Shown here piece by piece: positions 12,491-25,750 of a stretch of DNA of 64,000 nucleotides; within the stretch, counting starts at the first letter, position 1; each line of letters opens with the position of its first letter. The notes under the pieces are model-generated. The model did not search any database. It was not told where the DNA came from and worked only from the letters and a program-made list of their open reading frames with translations. The stretch is from assembly GCA_036365515.1 (NCBI GenBank), contig CM070873.1, forward strand, positions 67,329,529 through 67,393,528, read 5' to 3'. The position numbers were made by a program, and so were the translations under genes. Source of the DNA: Torymus aiolomorphi (Eukaryota; Arthropoda; Insecta; Hymenoptera; Torymidae).

Positions 12491-13219
12491 TTCATAGAAT
12501 ACACTCGAAATGCGAAATTTTCTTTCCTACTTTCACACGTGAAACAGGCCCTATTTCATGCCTGAGTTGAGAACAATATGTTTTTGTATCCCTTGTATGT
12601 TCAGAAAGGGTCGGTTATGCACTCGTGGAAACATAACCCGTTTCATTTTTTTCATACATCTCTACATCAGTACCTTCCTAAAACATTTATAGTAATAAAT
12701 TAGTTACTATGAACTTATTTTGTAAATAATTTTACGTTTATAAAATCAGGGCATACAGAGACTACATACCTCAGGGAGCATTTCCACACAATTGCGTAGA
12801 ATGTTAGGTATGCATAGAAGTAAGGGCGGTCATTTGCTTGGTTTATTTTTGTTACAATCACTGGTGAAATTAGTAAAAACTTCACTTATACATAAGTGAG
12901 ATTCTTGTTAACTTATGGATGTAGTGAAAATTTCACTAATTTGGAGGTAAAAGATTTACTTGTAGAACAATTGAAAATAAAACTTATTAATAGGTGACAA
13001 AAGCGTTCACTTGTAAAATAAGTGAAATTTTCACTCGATAGGATTTAGAGAGTAGAGAAAGTTTAACCTAAAAAAAAGGCTTCTGAAAATGTAAATATTC
13101 TTTTATTTGAATTTTCCAAAAATCATTATAAACTTTTTCGATTTATCATAAAAAAGAATTTAATAAATTAATTTGCATTAATATTTATATCCCATAATTA
13201 TTTCCGTATAAAGTAACAT

Positions 13220-13667
13220 TTGCGTAGTATCCTGACGGCCGACAAATTTTTCCAAACCACACCCATCCCCATCAATAAACACGCCAAACAAATTCAATAT
13301 AACATCCCTCTTACCAACCATCCAATCTAATTTTCTGTCTATCGAAGACGGCTCTTCTTTTCTTTTTCTTCTCTAGATTCGGCTTGTCTGTATTTAAGCC
13401 GACGAAATGACGCGCAACCGGCGTCGTACAAAAAAGCTAAATGAAACTACGGCGACGGCGGCGGCGACAAACTAATGAGGCAATCTTTGCGGCAGCGCGC
13501 TATCGTTTTTACATCGGCCACTCCGCCCTCCCACGCAGAATAAGAGAGAGAAGGATATTACCGTAACCTCGTTTCGCATGGTCGGGCAGAGAAGGAAGAA
13601 ATCAAATTTTCGTGCACGATCGAGAAAAACGAGCAATTTCTATTCGTCGACCTCGCCGACGAGCTTG

Positions 13668-13743
<76 letters not shown>

Positions 13744-13835
13744 CTCGCTCTCGCTCGCTCTGGTGTAATCGATTGCGTGTTTTCATTTTGCGTTTTGTTG
13801 AATGGTCGGGTCGTATGGTTTCCTATATAATTTTA
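13220..13835. promoter_or_regulatory. CpG-rich island with CT tract
   Basis: GC-rich island with (CGG)n-like clusters near 13450 and a CT tract at 13668-13740 followed by GCTCTC units. No gene is supported. Confidence 0.3.
13668..13740. repeat. (CT)n microsatellite
   Basis: CT dinucleotides with one GT interruption. Confidence 0.95.
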
Positions 13836-14480
13836 CATGTATCAGATTTGTAATGTAAAAACATATTTTCTAAAAATTATAGGTATTAAAATATTGGTAA
13901 TATCAATCATACAAATATACCCGGAAAAAAGTTTTGTAACATTACTATAAAAGTACCAGACTTTATGGTACAATAATAGCACAATCATAAAATATAGTGG
14001 CCATTGTAAATTAAAATATAACTAACCTGACTATGAAAAATAGTGAGTGATGACATCTTTTTAACTACATTTATAAATTAGAATGAATTTTTTGTAAAAT
14101 TTACTAGATAATCTTGTTATTTTAGGTATTAGATACTTACCATAATATATCGCATTTATAACCAAAATCTTATAGCTATCTTTTAAATATTATAGTGTAG
14201 ATTTTCTAAAAACACCGTTAATTTAACATTTAATTTCTATGTATTAAATACCTTTCAATGTATGCTTAAATATATATATTAAATATATAATGTTTCAATG
14301 TTTTAACTATAATTATAATATATACTTAAAAGTCTGTACGTACTCATGATAAACGCAACAACTTACAAATTCTTTTGTACGTGAAAGTTTTTAACAACTA
14401 CTGCGAACAAAATTTTTACAAAGTTTTTTAATTTCAAAGGACACTCTACATCGAAGGTTAATGTGCAATAAGGCTAGTGC
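13836..14480. other. AT-rich non-coding DNA
   Basis: No supported feature. Confidence 0.5.
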
Positions 14481-15150
14481 AAAAACTGCTGATGCAGAAA
14501 AGAATTTGCTTCGGCGATCGGACGTCACGATCGATGCAAACGACATCTAACCGTGAGAATACTCGAGCTTCATCTGAAATGGCTTTCGTAATTTGTGTCA
14601 AAGATCCGCCCAAGTGAATTATGAAAAAGTGATAATTCCGATAAAATAGTTTATGTTAGTTTTACTTAATACTTCATCACTTTTCCTTAACGCTATTTAA
14701 GATAGTTATAATAAATTTACAATAATAAAATAACAAAGTCCAATTTCCCTCTAATAAAAACAATAACACAAGTATTGGCGAAACAGTAATAAAACGAAGT
14801 TACGGCAATGCGTATTTTCAATAAAAGTCAACTTATCGCTTAGAAATACCTCGAACCGCGCGATTATTTCTTCCGCTGTTATTTCCGCGGTCTAATTGAA
14901 CCCACGCAGGCGGAACACAATTTTCATCGCGATGGCAACGGTTTCGAGCACTTGTGCTCGCGTACGCGCGAATTACGAGATCGCGCGACTATAGCAGTCC
15001 GACCAAAAAGCTCGAGTTAGCTAGCGCTCTCTCTCTCTCCCTCTCTCTGCGAGTTCGCGAGCTCAACTTTCCGAAAGCGGTGCGCATAAATCAAAGCTGC
15101 ACTGAAACGCGAGAGGGCTCGCTGGGAAAATGAAAATGAGAGAAATGGAA
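14480..15150. promoter_or_regulatory. CpG-rich island
   Basis: Mixed GC-rich blocks (14480-14580 and 14850-15120) with CGCGCG and CTCTCTC tracts. No reading frame is supported. Confidence 0.3.
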
Positions 15151-15450
15151 GGGGAGTAAAAAATTTGAAAATATTTATCGAACGCTCAATGAGAGAACTG
15201 GCGTTTACGTTATGGATATGTTTTATTTGTATTTTGAAATTAATAGGACGTTCAAATTGGCCGCAAATTTATTTTTATGGTTCCATTGCACTGCGAGTGA
15301 AAAATAAATCCTTTAATTTTTTAATGAAATAAGTAAATAGTTTAATTTAATCAAAATACAGTGATTAATAACTGTCTAAACATGATAAGTGTTTTTTTTT
15401 TAATTTTAATGTAAATGTCCAATGACATAACTCTTGTTACATGAGGAAAT

Positions 15451-15711
15451 TCATAAAATCACAAATTTACGTTGTTCAAGTGTCACAGATTGATAAGAAG
15501 GCCCGATTGTTACTAAATGGCGCTTGCCCAAAAACTCATTACTCTCAAAAGATGCAGTTCGGCAGTAACTGAGAGTACCCGAATGAAACAGGCGAACTCC
15601 CGGCTGCTCCAGAAAGCGGATAGATCTTACTGTTTTTTCGAGGATGAGAATCTTACCGTGCAGCTGACTTTCCCATGAGACGACCAGAGCCCAAGAGCAA
15701 TAAAATGCCAA
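15451..15711 (-). CDS. Unassigned 86-residue reading frame
   Basis: This is one of the few moderately long frames in the left half that is not driven by a microsatellite or CpG island. It starts MAFYCSWALVVSWESQ and ends EQRKFVIL. I recognise no domain, signal or family and see no flanking splice pattern. The composition is balanced, so it could be a degraded coding fragment, but it is also within what chance allows. The flanks at 15150-15450 and 15712-16230 are AT-rich with no supported feature. Confidence 0.15.
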   Translation of the reverse strand: MAFYCSWALVVSWESQLHGKILILEKTVRSIRFLEQPGVRLFHSGTLSYCRTASFESNEFLGKRHLVTIGPSYQSVTLEQRKFVIL

Positions 15712-16230
15712 CCAGAAAATATCCGTGGTTCTTAATTTTTTCCAATCTTTTCAAAAGTCTGAAAGCTCCGTGTCGTGACTAGAGCAGTGGTCATCCTTTC
15801 AAAACTAAAATTCGAAGGTTCACTTGGGAAATTTTTATGCAATATTTTATTTATGTTGTATGAAAACTTTCAGTCTTGGATAAAGCTTCTTGGAAAATGT
15901 TAAATTAGGAAAAAACCACTTATCTCTTTGCTGTAAATTTCATAGCGGAGTCGTTTCACGACAATGTACGTTTCGCTTAAGTGTAGTCATATTCAAGGCT
16001 CGCTATTTCTGAAGAACCGTGATCATGTTTGAAAGCCTATCATTTTTTCAAAGAAGCCACACTTCTTCGTTCTTATAAGCAAAGATTCATTGCCCAATAT
16101 ATTTTAAGATAAAATAGTATAAAGTTTAATACACTGTTCAATGTTGATATAGAAATATATTATAAAATATTAACTATGATAATAGTCATTTATTAGACAT
16201 GTATAAATTTGCCAAAATACCGTAACACAT
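15712..16230. other. AT-rich non-coding DNA
   Basis: No supported feature. Confidence 0.5.
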
Positions 16231-16990
16231 CGCTAATTCCAATCAACGAATAAACGTATCGTCAACCAATGAAACCGCCCATAACCAATCGCGACAAATA
16301 AAACCGCGCAAAACCAATATTTCCAGCGACAAGTCGAGGCGTACGGAATGCGAACGGCTCGCGGCTCTGCTGAGTTACTCCCGCGGATTAATATCCCTAT
16401 CTTCCGCGCTCTCGGTCTTTCCCGCGCTCGCGCAAACACACGCGCGCGATATTTCTCCCTCACACGGACAGAGAGAAAACGACGACGACGACGACGACGA
16501 GCGCGCGCGCGAGAGAGCGCGAGATAAAGAGATGAATGGCCGAAAGTGCAGGCGTGCGCGCCAGGGAAAAAAGGGGGGAAACGAACGGAAAGAATGAATG
16601 AAGGCTGCGCGGAGAAGCGGATATGAAGAGAAAGGGGGAGAGAGAGAAAGAGCGAATACACGTATACGTACACTGGTTTTTCGGCTGGTGTGGGCGAGAC
16701 TCGCTGCTGCTGCTGCTGCTGCTGCGTCGGCAAGCCGGCGATCGCAATTTATGGTCCTGTATACGTTACTTCGCCGCGCGGCGCTCGCGCGCTCTTCCGC
16801 CATTTTCCACCTGTCGTTCTCATTGTCAGCGCCCGTTTTTTCTTATCGCGCTCGCTCGCGCTCTGCGGGACCTTTGATGGGTAGTTCCTTTCGTCCGACG
16901 ACGCGCGCGAGGCTGCAATGCTGCCTACGGGCGGAATTAGTCAAGCTGAGAGCTCGATATTTCAAAATCTTGGATGGCTTCGATTGATTT
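16230..16990. promoter_or_regulatory. CpG-rich island with GAC and TGC triplet runs
   Basis: Strongly CpG-rich. It includes a (GAC)n run at about 16480-16500, CGCG/GAGA tracts, and a (TGC)n run at about 16702-16726. Overlapping frames on both strands encode Arg/Ser/Ala-rich low-complexity text only, as expected of this composition. Possible promoter or enhancer island. Confidence 0.35.
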
Positions 16991-17260
16991 ACTGCGCGTT
17001 CTGATTGATCGGAGATTTAAGGATGAATAATTATTTCTTAATAGTTACTTATTATATTCTAAATTCGTTTTGTGCTTTGTTCGATGATGGTACGTAATTA
17101 TTCAAATGAACAAGTAAGATTTTCTATTTTAACAAACCGTGATTTATATCCTTTTTAAAGTAAAGTGTATTTGAAATTACAAGTAAATTGTATTCGAAGA
17201 AAGTCTTGGTAAAGTCCAATTTGAGAAATAAATTTACTCCTACTTTGGCAATATCAAGCT
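16991..17260. other. AT-rich non-coding DNA
   Basis: No supported feature. Confidence 0.5.
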
Positions 17261-17594
17261 GCTTCCAGCCGTAAAAAGTTTTCAGTTTACTCGTTCTTTT
17301 ACTAAAGAAATAATCTACACGTAACAATAAACTAGCTCTTGTTGTATTTTTATTAGCTCTTTCTAATGTTACTTTTCACTAATAAATGCATCTAAAAAAT
17401 TAATAATAAATAACTGGGATGTGTAATTATCATTTTTTCACTTTATCGGGAACATTTCCAAACAATCAAAAGAACTGAAGGTAGAACCGAATAAAGCCAA
17501 TAAAAATACAACAAGAGCTAATTTATTATTACGTGGGGATCATTTCTTTAGTAAAGAAAACGAGAAAAACTGAAAAATTCTTACGGCTGGAAGC
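17261..17594. repeat. Foldback repeat with arms of about 95 bp
   Basis: The left arm 17261-17354 (opening gcttccagccgtaa) pairs with the right arm 17499-17594 (closing ttacggctggaagc); both contain tagctcttgttgtatttt on one strand. The arms differ by roughly one base in seven to ten, so the copy is old. The spacer is about 145 bp. Confidence 0.75.
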
Positions 17595-18300
17595 GGCTCG
17601 GTCTTCGCACTCAGTATTGTGATCGAAACTTTGTTGTTGCATTGTTTATTATTATTCCATGCATACAGCAAGACGATTATCTCGATGTAATAAAGAGGAT
17701 CGATGAAGTTTTAATGGTTAAGCTACTGCGCACCAGTAGCTTTAAGGTAATATCTCGACCTAGTTAATGGCCTTGTTAAATTGAGTCAGCCCGCCCTCGT
17801 AAGTGAAGAGTTCGGGTCACCATGATGACATGATAAGGTCTTCCAGGTACTAAGGTGACCGTAATTAGGAGCGCGTGGATTTAGCTTATAATTTCTACAT
17901 GATTAATGAACCGTTACGATAGTTTAAACCTTTTCAAACTAGCTCTTTCATAAGTAAAAGCACTATATTATTAAGAAGCATCTTCTTATTAATTTTGTTT
18001 TGAAAAACCATTGAATCACAATAATAACCAATTAAATTTATAACTAACTGGAAATCTATACTCAAATTCACGTTTTGAATCGTTATTAAAATAACGAGCG
18101 TCGAAAACGCAACGAGAAAATTGGTTATTCAAAATTTACATTTCATTCGATAAAAATGTTGCACGTATTTTCAAAGTATATAATAAGACAAAATTTCAAC
18201 TGACATTTCTTTAGTTGCAATTAAACTCACTAACAGGCATTTCATATGTCGTAACATTCAACGACCAGCACCGTAAAATCGTGCTAATTAAAGAATGCAA
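17595..18300. other. Non-coding DNA, part of mixed composition
   Basis: The stretch 17680-17890 has balanced composition unlike the AT-rich flanks, but no frame or motif I can name. The rest is AT-rich. Confidence 0.4.
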
Positions 18301-19120
18301 CTAAAATAACTCTCACTCCTTCCCGATCCCCAGCTTAATTCGCCTTATACTTCCTACCAAAAAGAGCCGAACCAAAACGAAACTAGGAAAAAAAAATCAC
18401 GGATTACGTAGTCTCGAGCCTTGATCCGTAAGCTGACTGCCTGTAAACCGATAATTAAAGGCGCCGCGACGTCCTCTTGCGCGCAAAGGAATGAGCGAGC
18501 GAGAGTCGCCAGCGGCCCGGAGACGGTCGCCGGGGCTCGTTAATATTAAATTTCTCGTCGCTGCGCGCTGAAAAGGGTCAGGGCTGATGACGGGAGAGCG
18601 CACCGGGAGCTGCATCCCTCTCTCCTCTCGGCTAATTTCCTCCGCGAAGTCCAAAGATTCCGGAACGTTCGCTGCCCCGGCCAAGTTCGCCTCGACGACG
18701 CAAAAGTCCAACGAGAAGTTTCTCCTGCTCTCTCTCTCTCTCGCTCTCTGCGTCTGAGATACCGTCCTCAATTTCGAGGTCCAGGACTTGGGATAATGAC
18801 GGCGAGAAATTCAAAAGCCAAGGATTCTCCCTCTCTACTCTCACCCTCTTTCTCCTTCTCCGCTCGTCGCGTAACGATCGGATGCTTTCTGCCGGACAGG
18901 CGCGCGTTCTTGCTCTATTTGTGTGTGTCCCTCTACTCTGCGCGCTATTTTAATGTAGAACCTTTGCCCAGGAATTTTCTCATTTGGAGATCCCCCTTTT
19001 TTGTATGCCTCCTTCAAGCGCTCGATGCGGGTTTGTAATAAGAACTTCCCCCCTCTCCAGTGCACTTTGGCAGTCTTCGTGCTTGTTTTGGGGCCACGTC
19101 CGAGGTAAAAGCTCAATAGA
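18300..19120. promoter_or_regulatory. CpG/CT-rich island
   Basis: GC-rich DNA with CT tracts (18723-18748, 18828-18850). Frames on both strands are Arg/Ser-rich without a domain. Confidence 0.3.
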
Positions 19121-19780
19121 GATCCGTGTTCTAATTATGCCGTAAGATGGTGGGATGCGCCTTTTACGTTAATTATTTTTGCGTTAATATACAGTTTTAG
19201 CAGTTTTTTGTGGGAACAGCGATTATAGGAGCATTTATCGCATTACGACTATGCTTTTTATTTTTTTATTGTAGCTTATAATTGAATATACGTTTCTGAG
19301 CATTTTAATTGACTAATTATTATTGATTAAAGAAGAAATCTAATAATATTTAACAATAACATATAACACAATCAGATTAATACTAATTAGAACAATAAGC
19401 GATATAAATATCACAGTCGATATTACTTAAATTAAATTAAATATTCCCATAGGAGTAAGTCAGATAAATTTTTACTTTTTTTTTTCTTACAGGATTCTTA
19501 TATTCCCAATGTGTGCGCTTTAGAGTTAATTGAATTCTTTTAGATTTCGAAATGAAAATAGTAATTATTAAAATAATATAAATAAAATGTGAAACGAAGT
19601 CGAAATATCACTACATTTACAAGAGCTAAATATTATTCCAAATATTTTATAAACGAAGAATTAGTTAACCCGTTCAAAATATTATTCATACACCATCCCC
19701 ATAGTAGCGCTATCTCGCAAAGTCCATTAACGGATTTGCAAAGGCTCGTTCAGCGCTATCTGTGCATTATGCACCAGTGA
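19121..19780. other. AT-rich non-coding DNA
   Basis: No supported feature. Confidence 0.5.
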
Positions 19781-20480
19781 GTGACGATCAAGAAATTCAC
19801 CCAACCATGTAGGCTCTGAAGCTTCAGCCCCACCAAAGACTCTCTCTCCCTCTCTCTACACTTATATACGCCTCGCCACGCGTTAATGGTACGCGATTCA
19901 CCGTCCGACACAATGGCTCTCGAGATTCTCGCGAGCGCACGCGCAAGAAAGCCAGAGCCCCCGCACTGAAGAAAACAATGTCAGGAACAAGTCGCGAGAA
20001 CTTTCATCGCTCTCGTCAGCTGTCCGACCGCGAGGTGGAAGAAGAGCCGCGCGCCGCTTTTAACCGCGGGAGATATCGCGTTTCGCGAGCAATTAACGGC
20101 GGCCAGAGAGGTTTATTAGAGAATGGTAGAGGCAAAGAGAGAGAGAGAGGCGGAAGCCAAGCTCGTGATCCGACGCGCATGCGAAGTGCTTGCTTGCTTG
20201 CACATGAACTCTTCTTCTATGGCGTGTGCAAGTTTCTCGCCGGAATCGCTCTGTTAAAAGCAGCGGTGGCGGCGCATGCGGGTCCTGCGTCCTTTATCTC
20301 GGTTAGAGAATCTTGAGAGATGGGAGATAAGATGGGATCTTTTATATGAGGGACGGGAGAGGGCGAGATAGAATCACAATTTACGTTTCAGTTAGGTCCG
20401 GCAGAGAGCGGGAGGGTGAGTGAGAGAAGGAGAAAGAGAGAGCGCGACGTCGTTCAACGGCGCTGCGAAGCAATTTCGTA
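19780..20480. promoter_or_regulatory. CpG/GA-rich island
   Basis: GC-rich with gagagagag tracts near 20138 and 20425. The 112-residue frame at 19978-20316 is Arg/Glu-rich and lacks a domain, so it is not listed as a gene. Confidence 0.3.
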
Positions 20481-21010
20481 ATCTTGATGGCCGGTTTATT
20501 TCGTTTTTAGGGGGATGGAAGGGTCGGAGAATGGTTTAGAGAAAATAGCCCCGGTGATTAATAAGATGGATCTTTATGGTATTTCTTTTTCATTTGTGGA
20601 ATCGATATAAGGCAGAAAATATGTAGAATTGTGTATAAACTATATACGATTTGTAAGAATTGAGATTGAAAATGGTTTGGAACGTATAGGTATAGTTAAA
20701 ATTTTAGTACAACGCTATCAGAAAAAAAAAAACAGAAAAATAAACTGAATTGGACGTTTTTGTAGAAGGAAGCCGTACTGCAGTAGATTCGCTTAACTAT
20801 TGTCAGACATCTGTAGTTCAATCTATATTTTTCTTTATTTTTTTTCCTTTTTGTTTAAAACTTTAGCGAAGAGACTGCTTATTTTAAATTATTCAAAAGT
20901 TTACGAACTGTTTCAGCTCACTTTAAATCTCCACAGAACTTCGACATCTTATATCCTCAAAGAAACCATCTGATTCGAACCTTATATAGTTACACCAACC
21001 ACCTAAATTT
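20481..21010. other. AT-rich non-coding DNA
   Basis: No supported feature. Confidence 0.5.
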
Positions 21011-21127
21011 ATCAATGCAAAAGCTCATCCACCCAGAAGGCGATGAGCGTCAGTCTCTACACACACTCACACATACGGCAACTTTGCGAAGGCGAGAAAG
21101 CGGAAGAGAAAGAGGAGTAGAGGAAGA

Positions 21128-21175
<48 letters not shown>

Positions 21176-21349
21176 TCACCCTGAAGCCAAGATGGAAAAG
21201 GCCTCCTTTCCTCGGCGCAGGTACAGAAACCCCCTAGTGTCTAGCAACTCGCCTAACCCGGGCTATTGATCACCGCAAGGCCACCACCAACAACACGCCC
21301 TCTTAATTAAACCCCGGCCCGGAAATCCGACCCTCGCACTTTCTCGCTC

Positions 21350-21409
<60 letters not shown>

Positions 21410-21537
21410 ACCTCATCCGATTCGCGTCGAAGGAGTTCCGCGCCGAGTTCCTCGCGGCTTTTCACCGCCCGGCGCACTTAATACCCGCGATGGATTTACG
21501 AGCGGTTCACCGAGAAGCTACACGCGCTCGCTCCGCG

Positions 21538-21572
<35 letters not shown>

Positions 21573-21860
21573 TGTTGGTTTATGAAAGAAAGGAGGCGAA
21601 TCATCCGTCTGTGACTTTGCGCCAACCGCTCTCCTTTTCTTTTTTTTTATTACCGAAGTGAATTATGCGCTGGTGTATTTTTCGCGAGCGAGCGAGATTT
21701 CATTGCCCCTCTCTCTCTCTCTGTGTTGAGTGATTTACTCCCTAGACCAGAGTGCGGACGGAGTAGCAGTGGCTTACTTTCGAGTGTTAAAGTTGAAAGG
21801 GAAGTCTCTCGGCCCCAGCGGCCTATTGCGGTCGTCAAGTGTAATAGAGGGTTGCTCGGA
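21010..21860. promoter_or_regulatory. CpG-rich island with opposed GA and CT tracts
   Basis: A (GA)n tract (21126-21173) is followed 170 bases later by a (CT)n tract running into (CG)7 (about 21344-21410), then another (CT)n (21538-21562). The first two could pair as a long hairpin. No gene is supported. Confidence 0.35.
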
Positions 21861-22780
21861 GCAATTTTTGTGATGTATAGGTATTTTTTTTTTTTTTTGT
21901 AATAAATTTCGGATGAGAGCCTCGAAGCTTTGAAAAACACAATTTTGTAGAGAAGTAAGAACCGTGTTGGTACTGTTTTATAATATTATTGCAAAAACAA
22001 GGATGGGATTTTTATTATTGTGCCTTCATAGAAATAAGTGAAAAACGAATTAACTACTCCGGAAAATTTTCTAAATTTTCATTTACTACAGTGAAAAAGA
22101 GACGAAAGGTATATGCCGATAGGATTTAATTTACTTAAACCTAATTAGATTTCATAAGACAAAATCTCACCGAGATTCAGAGAACTGGCAAAACGGTCGT
22201 GCTCACTAATTGAATTTACAGTTTGTTATTTTACATTGATATAAAAATTAAAATTAATTTTACCGGAAAATGAGATGAAGACTTTACTCTACTCAAAGAA
22301 AGCAAAGAACGATGGCTGGAAACTGCTTAAAAAGAGCTGCTGCTACGGGCCTCGACGAGAGAAAAGCAAATGCCGTTTGATTAATAAAGTGAAATATTTA
22401 GATCCGTCTTCTTTTGAATACGAAACGAAAAATCTATAGAATAATATTTATAGAAGAGGGAATATTTCATTTTTTTGGTTGCTCTCCATTACTCTGGTTC
22501 GAAGAAATTAAATTTCACGATGAAATGGCCGAGTTCGGAGAGTTTATCCGTGTACAAAATTGAATTCGTATTCTTGGAATTGATGCTACAAAATAAAATC
22601 TCCACGCACAGGGTATTTCGATATGATCATCGACTTTAATGTGATTCCGTTGAAAGGTGAAATATTATGAAAAATTATAAAATCCGATATTTAATCTCTC
22701 TGAAATCTCTCAATCTTTTATCCTCAAACCTTTTCAAACATTCCGAATAAAATTCATCTAAATTCAAACATTTCTCGGCT
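21861..22780. other. AT-rich non-coding DNA
   Basis: No supported feature; a short GC-balanced block at 22300-22380 has no recognisable content. Confidence 0.45.
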
Positions 22781-23300
22781 AATCGAACGCCTTTTCAGCG
22801 CAGCACTATACCATTTCCATCCGCGCCTATAAAACGCACGCGAAAAGAAGGTCACGAAGGAACCCGATCGAAAGACGCTCTCGCTCGCTCGCTCGCTTGG
22901 GCGGTTGGCCTCGATCCCTATGAGCCATTACCGACATTACGTTATCTCGGCGTAGCCGTGAATGTTATCGTCTTCCAACTCCCTGCTCACCACCACCACC
23001 GTTGTCGTCGTCGTTGCGGAGCTGCCAGATAATCTCGGTCGACTCCTCGGCTCTCGTCATAAACGCGCCGATACGCGGAGGCAGCTGTCAGGGCGGACGA
23101 CGGCCTGTCGTCCCCCGTAACGACGGAGACGATGGTACTACGTAAACCGGGGAAGATGGAAAGAGAGAGGGGGAGAGAGGGAAAGAGAGAGAGGGATGTG
23201 AAAAAATTGATGTATGACTCGGTGGTTTTGATGCGACGCGACGATATACTACGATGGATGCCTGATTGACTTTCGCAGATGGTCTGAGGGGAAAAGTCGA
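22780..23300. promoter_or_regulatory. CpG-rich island
   Basis: GC-rich DNA with (GCTC)n at about 22878-22898, GTCGTC and CACCAC triplets, then a purine GA-rich stretch near 23160-23195. No frame is supported. Confidence 0.3.
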
Positions 23301-24290
23301 AGAGTGTCGAGTGGATTATCTGTGCTGTTTGGTATAGATGGTGTACTTATATAATTATTGTTTGAAATGAATTTAGAATTATTATTTTGTACACAAAACA
23401 ACTCAGAATCGATATATTCCATTAGAAAAATATGATTCAAATGTTAATTTGAAATAAAAGTAAATGTTACAATAAATAATTGATACATGTAGATGTCGTT
23501 AATGCAACATTAGAAATTTCAATAACAATGTATGCATTGTGTACTTTCGCAGCGTACATTATGTTCATAGAAAGTAATATAACGCTATCATTATTCTGAC
23601 GTCTGACGAAACAGTTACCTGAACTACGTGACCTTTTGTATATTCTCGTTGCGTGACTTGAGGAAAGCAACGAAGAAAACTCGTTACGGACATGGTAATT
23701 GCTTATGCAAATATAGGTATTGTGTCGTCAACGTACGCCATCACGCAACGTCTCAAACTCAAATCAATTACCGAAATTTTTGCATTTTGCCAACCTACTC
23801 GTGCATAGCAGTTTAATATTCATTCATCCTCATTAACATGTTTTGAATTTTAAATCTGTAGTTATTTCACGTTACCTTTTATGCACTCACAGCTATTTGA
23901 AATGATGTACTCTTGAAAATAATGGATTTTTAATGGTTGCTTGTGTAAATGACACAGGTATCATTAAGTGAATTATGGAAGTGATACTAATATAGACGTA
24001 GCCGACATTATGTACCCTTTCAGTCAGAAGAAATTTTTTTGTTTTTTTTATTGAATTTTCTAAATAACACCGTTTATTAAATAACAACAATTGACTATTA
24101 TTATACTTTGAAATAATATCACATTATTTCTACTACTTTGGCTAAGCAAAGTAGCAATTTTTTCTAACAATTCATTTTAATTAATATTTATTTTTAAAAT
24201 CTCTTCATCATATTTAAATACCAAAAACTTTCTCATTAGCCTTCAATCCTTTACTACTACTTCACCAACCGTACCACAGCTCAACTCTCT
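23301..24290. other. AT-rich non-coding DNA
   Basis: No supported feature. Confidence 0.5.

Positions 24291-24293
<3 letters not shown>

Positions 24294-24352
<59 letters not shown>
24294..24352. repeat. (CT)n microsatellite
   Basis: About 29 CT units at the left edge of a GC-rich island. Confidence 0.95.
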
Positions 24353-24356
<4 letters not shown>

Positions 24357-25220
24357 TTCTCCCCTTCCTCTCCTTATCCGAAATCTCAAAATTACACTCG
24401 ACAATAGAGAACCACGAGGCGCTCGGAAAACTCCTCACGGGCAGCCGATGGAGTGGCGGACGCATCCTCAGCTCTCTCACGCGCGCACGAGAAAGAAATA
24501 ACAGTTCCCCCTCGCAGCCCCTCTGCGATTGCAAATTAGATGTTAAAGCACGATAAGCTCTGCGCTCGCTCGCTCGCCCGGGAAAAGGGTTTTCGCACAT
24601 AATTGAGGAAGTAACTCGATCGATCTCTCCATTATCTTGGTAGTCGCCAGGGGAGCGCGAAGTCAGTCGAAACTATTGCCCGGCGCGAGAGGGGCGAGGA
24701 GCAAAACTCACCGCGCGCGGTGGTTGAGAAACCATGTCGACGGGGATATCTTTATCTGGCCTGTTAACCGCGGAATTCCATTCTCCTTGGCTCTTCTTAT
24801 TGAAACGTCAGGCTCAGCTGAAATAAGATTGAGATACGAATCTCGCCAGCTCGCGCACGCGGCATGGAGTTAAATAAATTGCATTGCTAATGTAGCGCGA
24901 GCGCTCTATTTCGCACCGTCGCCGCTGCTACGAGGTAGTGAGGGAAAGAAGAGCTACGGTAAGTTCGCTGGGAGAAGCGGCGGGTTTTGTAACTTTTGCC
25001 GTCGATACTTATACTTGTACGCTCGCCCGCCGTTGTGTAATTATGGGATTGCTCTAATGGATGAGAAGCGCGCTCGCGCACGCGGTTATTATATGACGAA
25101 GCCGGGCGGTACGGTAGCTCGCTAAAGTCGTAATTGGTTTTTTATTGACTTCGCTTTATAAATAGAGTGGGCCGGAGTAGCCCCGGTTCGGCTGCCGAAC
25201 AATGAAAGTTTTATTATTTC
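24353..25220. promoter_or_regulatory. CpG-rich island
   Basis: GC-rich, CpG-rich DNA. Frames at 24292-24600 (minus) and 24637-24873 (plus) have biased Arg/Ser composition and no domain. Confidence 0.3.
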
Positions 25221-25750
25221 TCGATCTGAGATTGATAGGAGGGTGGAGAATTCTCGAAGTAAATTTACTTCAATGCGATTAAAATTTCAGACTCTGTTGT
25301 TATTCAGTTATAATGTGGCGTAGATGAGAATGTATTTCCATTGCTTTTTATTGTCTGTTCTGACTGTCATGTAGGGCAGTTATTTTCATTGTTTAAATGT
25401 TTTTGCTGCGGATCATAGCAAGCTTTGCATATGACGTTCGTTGAAAATAATTCGTTTTTATTTCGTATATTGTATGTAATAATAAAATTTCCATGTGGGT
25501 CAGTAATGGATGAGAAATATGTTGACGTGAATAAAGAATTTCCATTTGTGCAAACGTCAGTTCTACCGTCAGTTTTTACTATAAAAAGTAAAAAGGGTGT
25601 TTATTAGCTTATACTTGTATAAATGTATAATGTACCACATATTATTCCCATCAATAAATTCAATCTACCATTCATCCGGAAATATGGTACAAAACTTGAT
25701 AACTAAACAATTACCCTATCAACATTTGTCACCACCCGGAATAACAATCG
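25221..25750. other. AT-rich non-coding DNA
   Basis: No supported feature. Confidence 0.5.

Larger units (their letters stand above)
11004..13052. mobile_element. 2.05-kb TA-flanked element, CTCTCTAAAT termini
   Basis: The left end (ctctctaaat) and right end (atttagagag) are inverted and each abuts TA. Sub-terminal DNA on both sides repeats cacttat/ataagt palindromes and gtgaaatttcac-type blocks, as seen where transposases bind. Inside are three diverged copies of a unit containing ttcaacgttaaaaacaaaa (about 11500, 11668 and 11898), a GC-rich stretch at 12020-12180, and a 31-bp tandem array. No transposase frame, so it is non-autonomous. It shares termini with the small hairpin at 5112-5364. 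Confidence 0.7.

Noticed and set aside
16233..16987. Several long frames on both strands
   Set aside because: Open because of CpG-rich composition and triplet runs; the translations are Arg/Ser/Ala low complexity.
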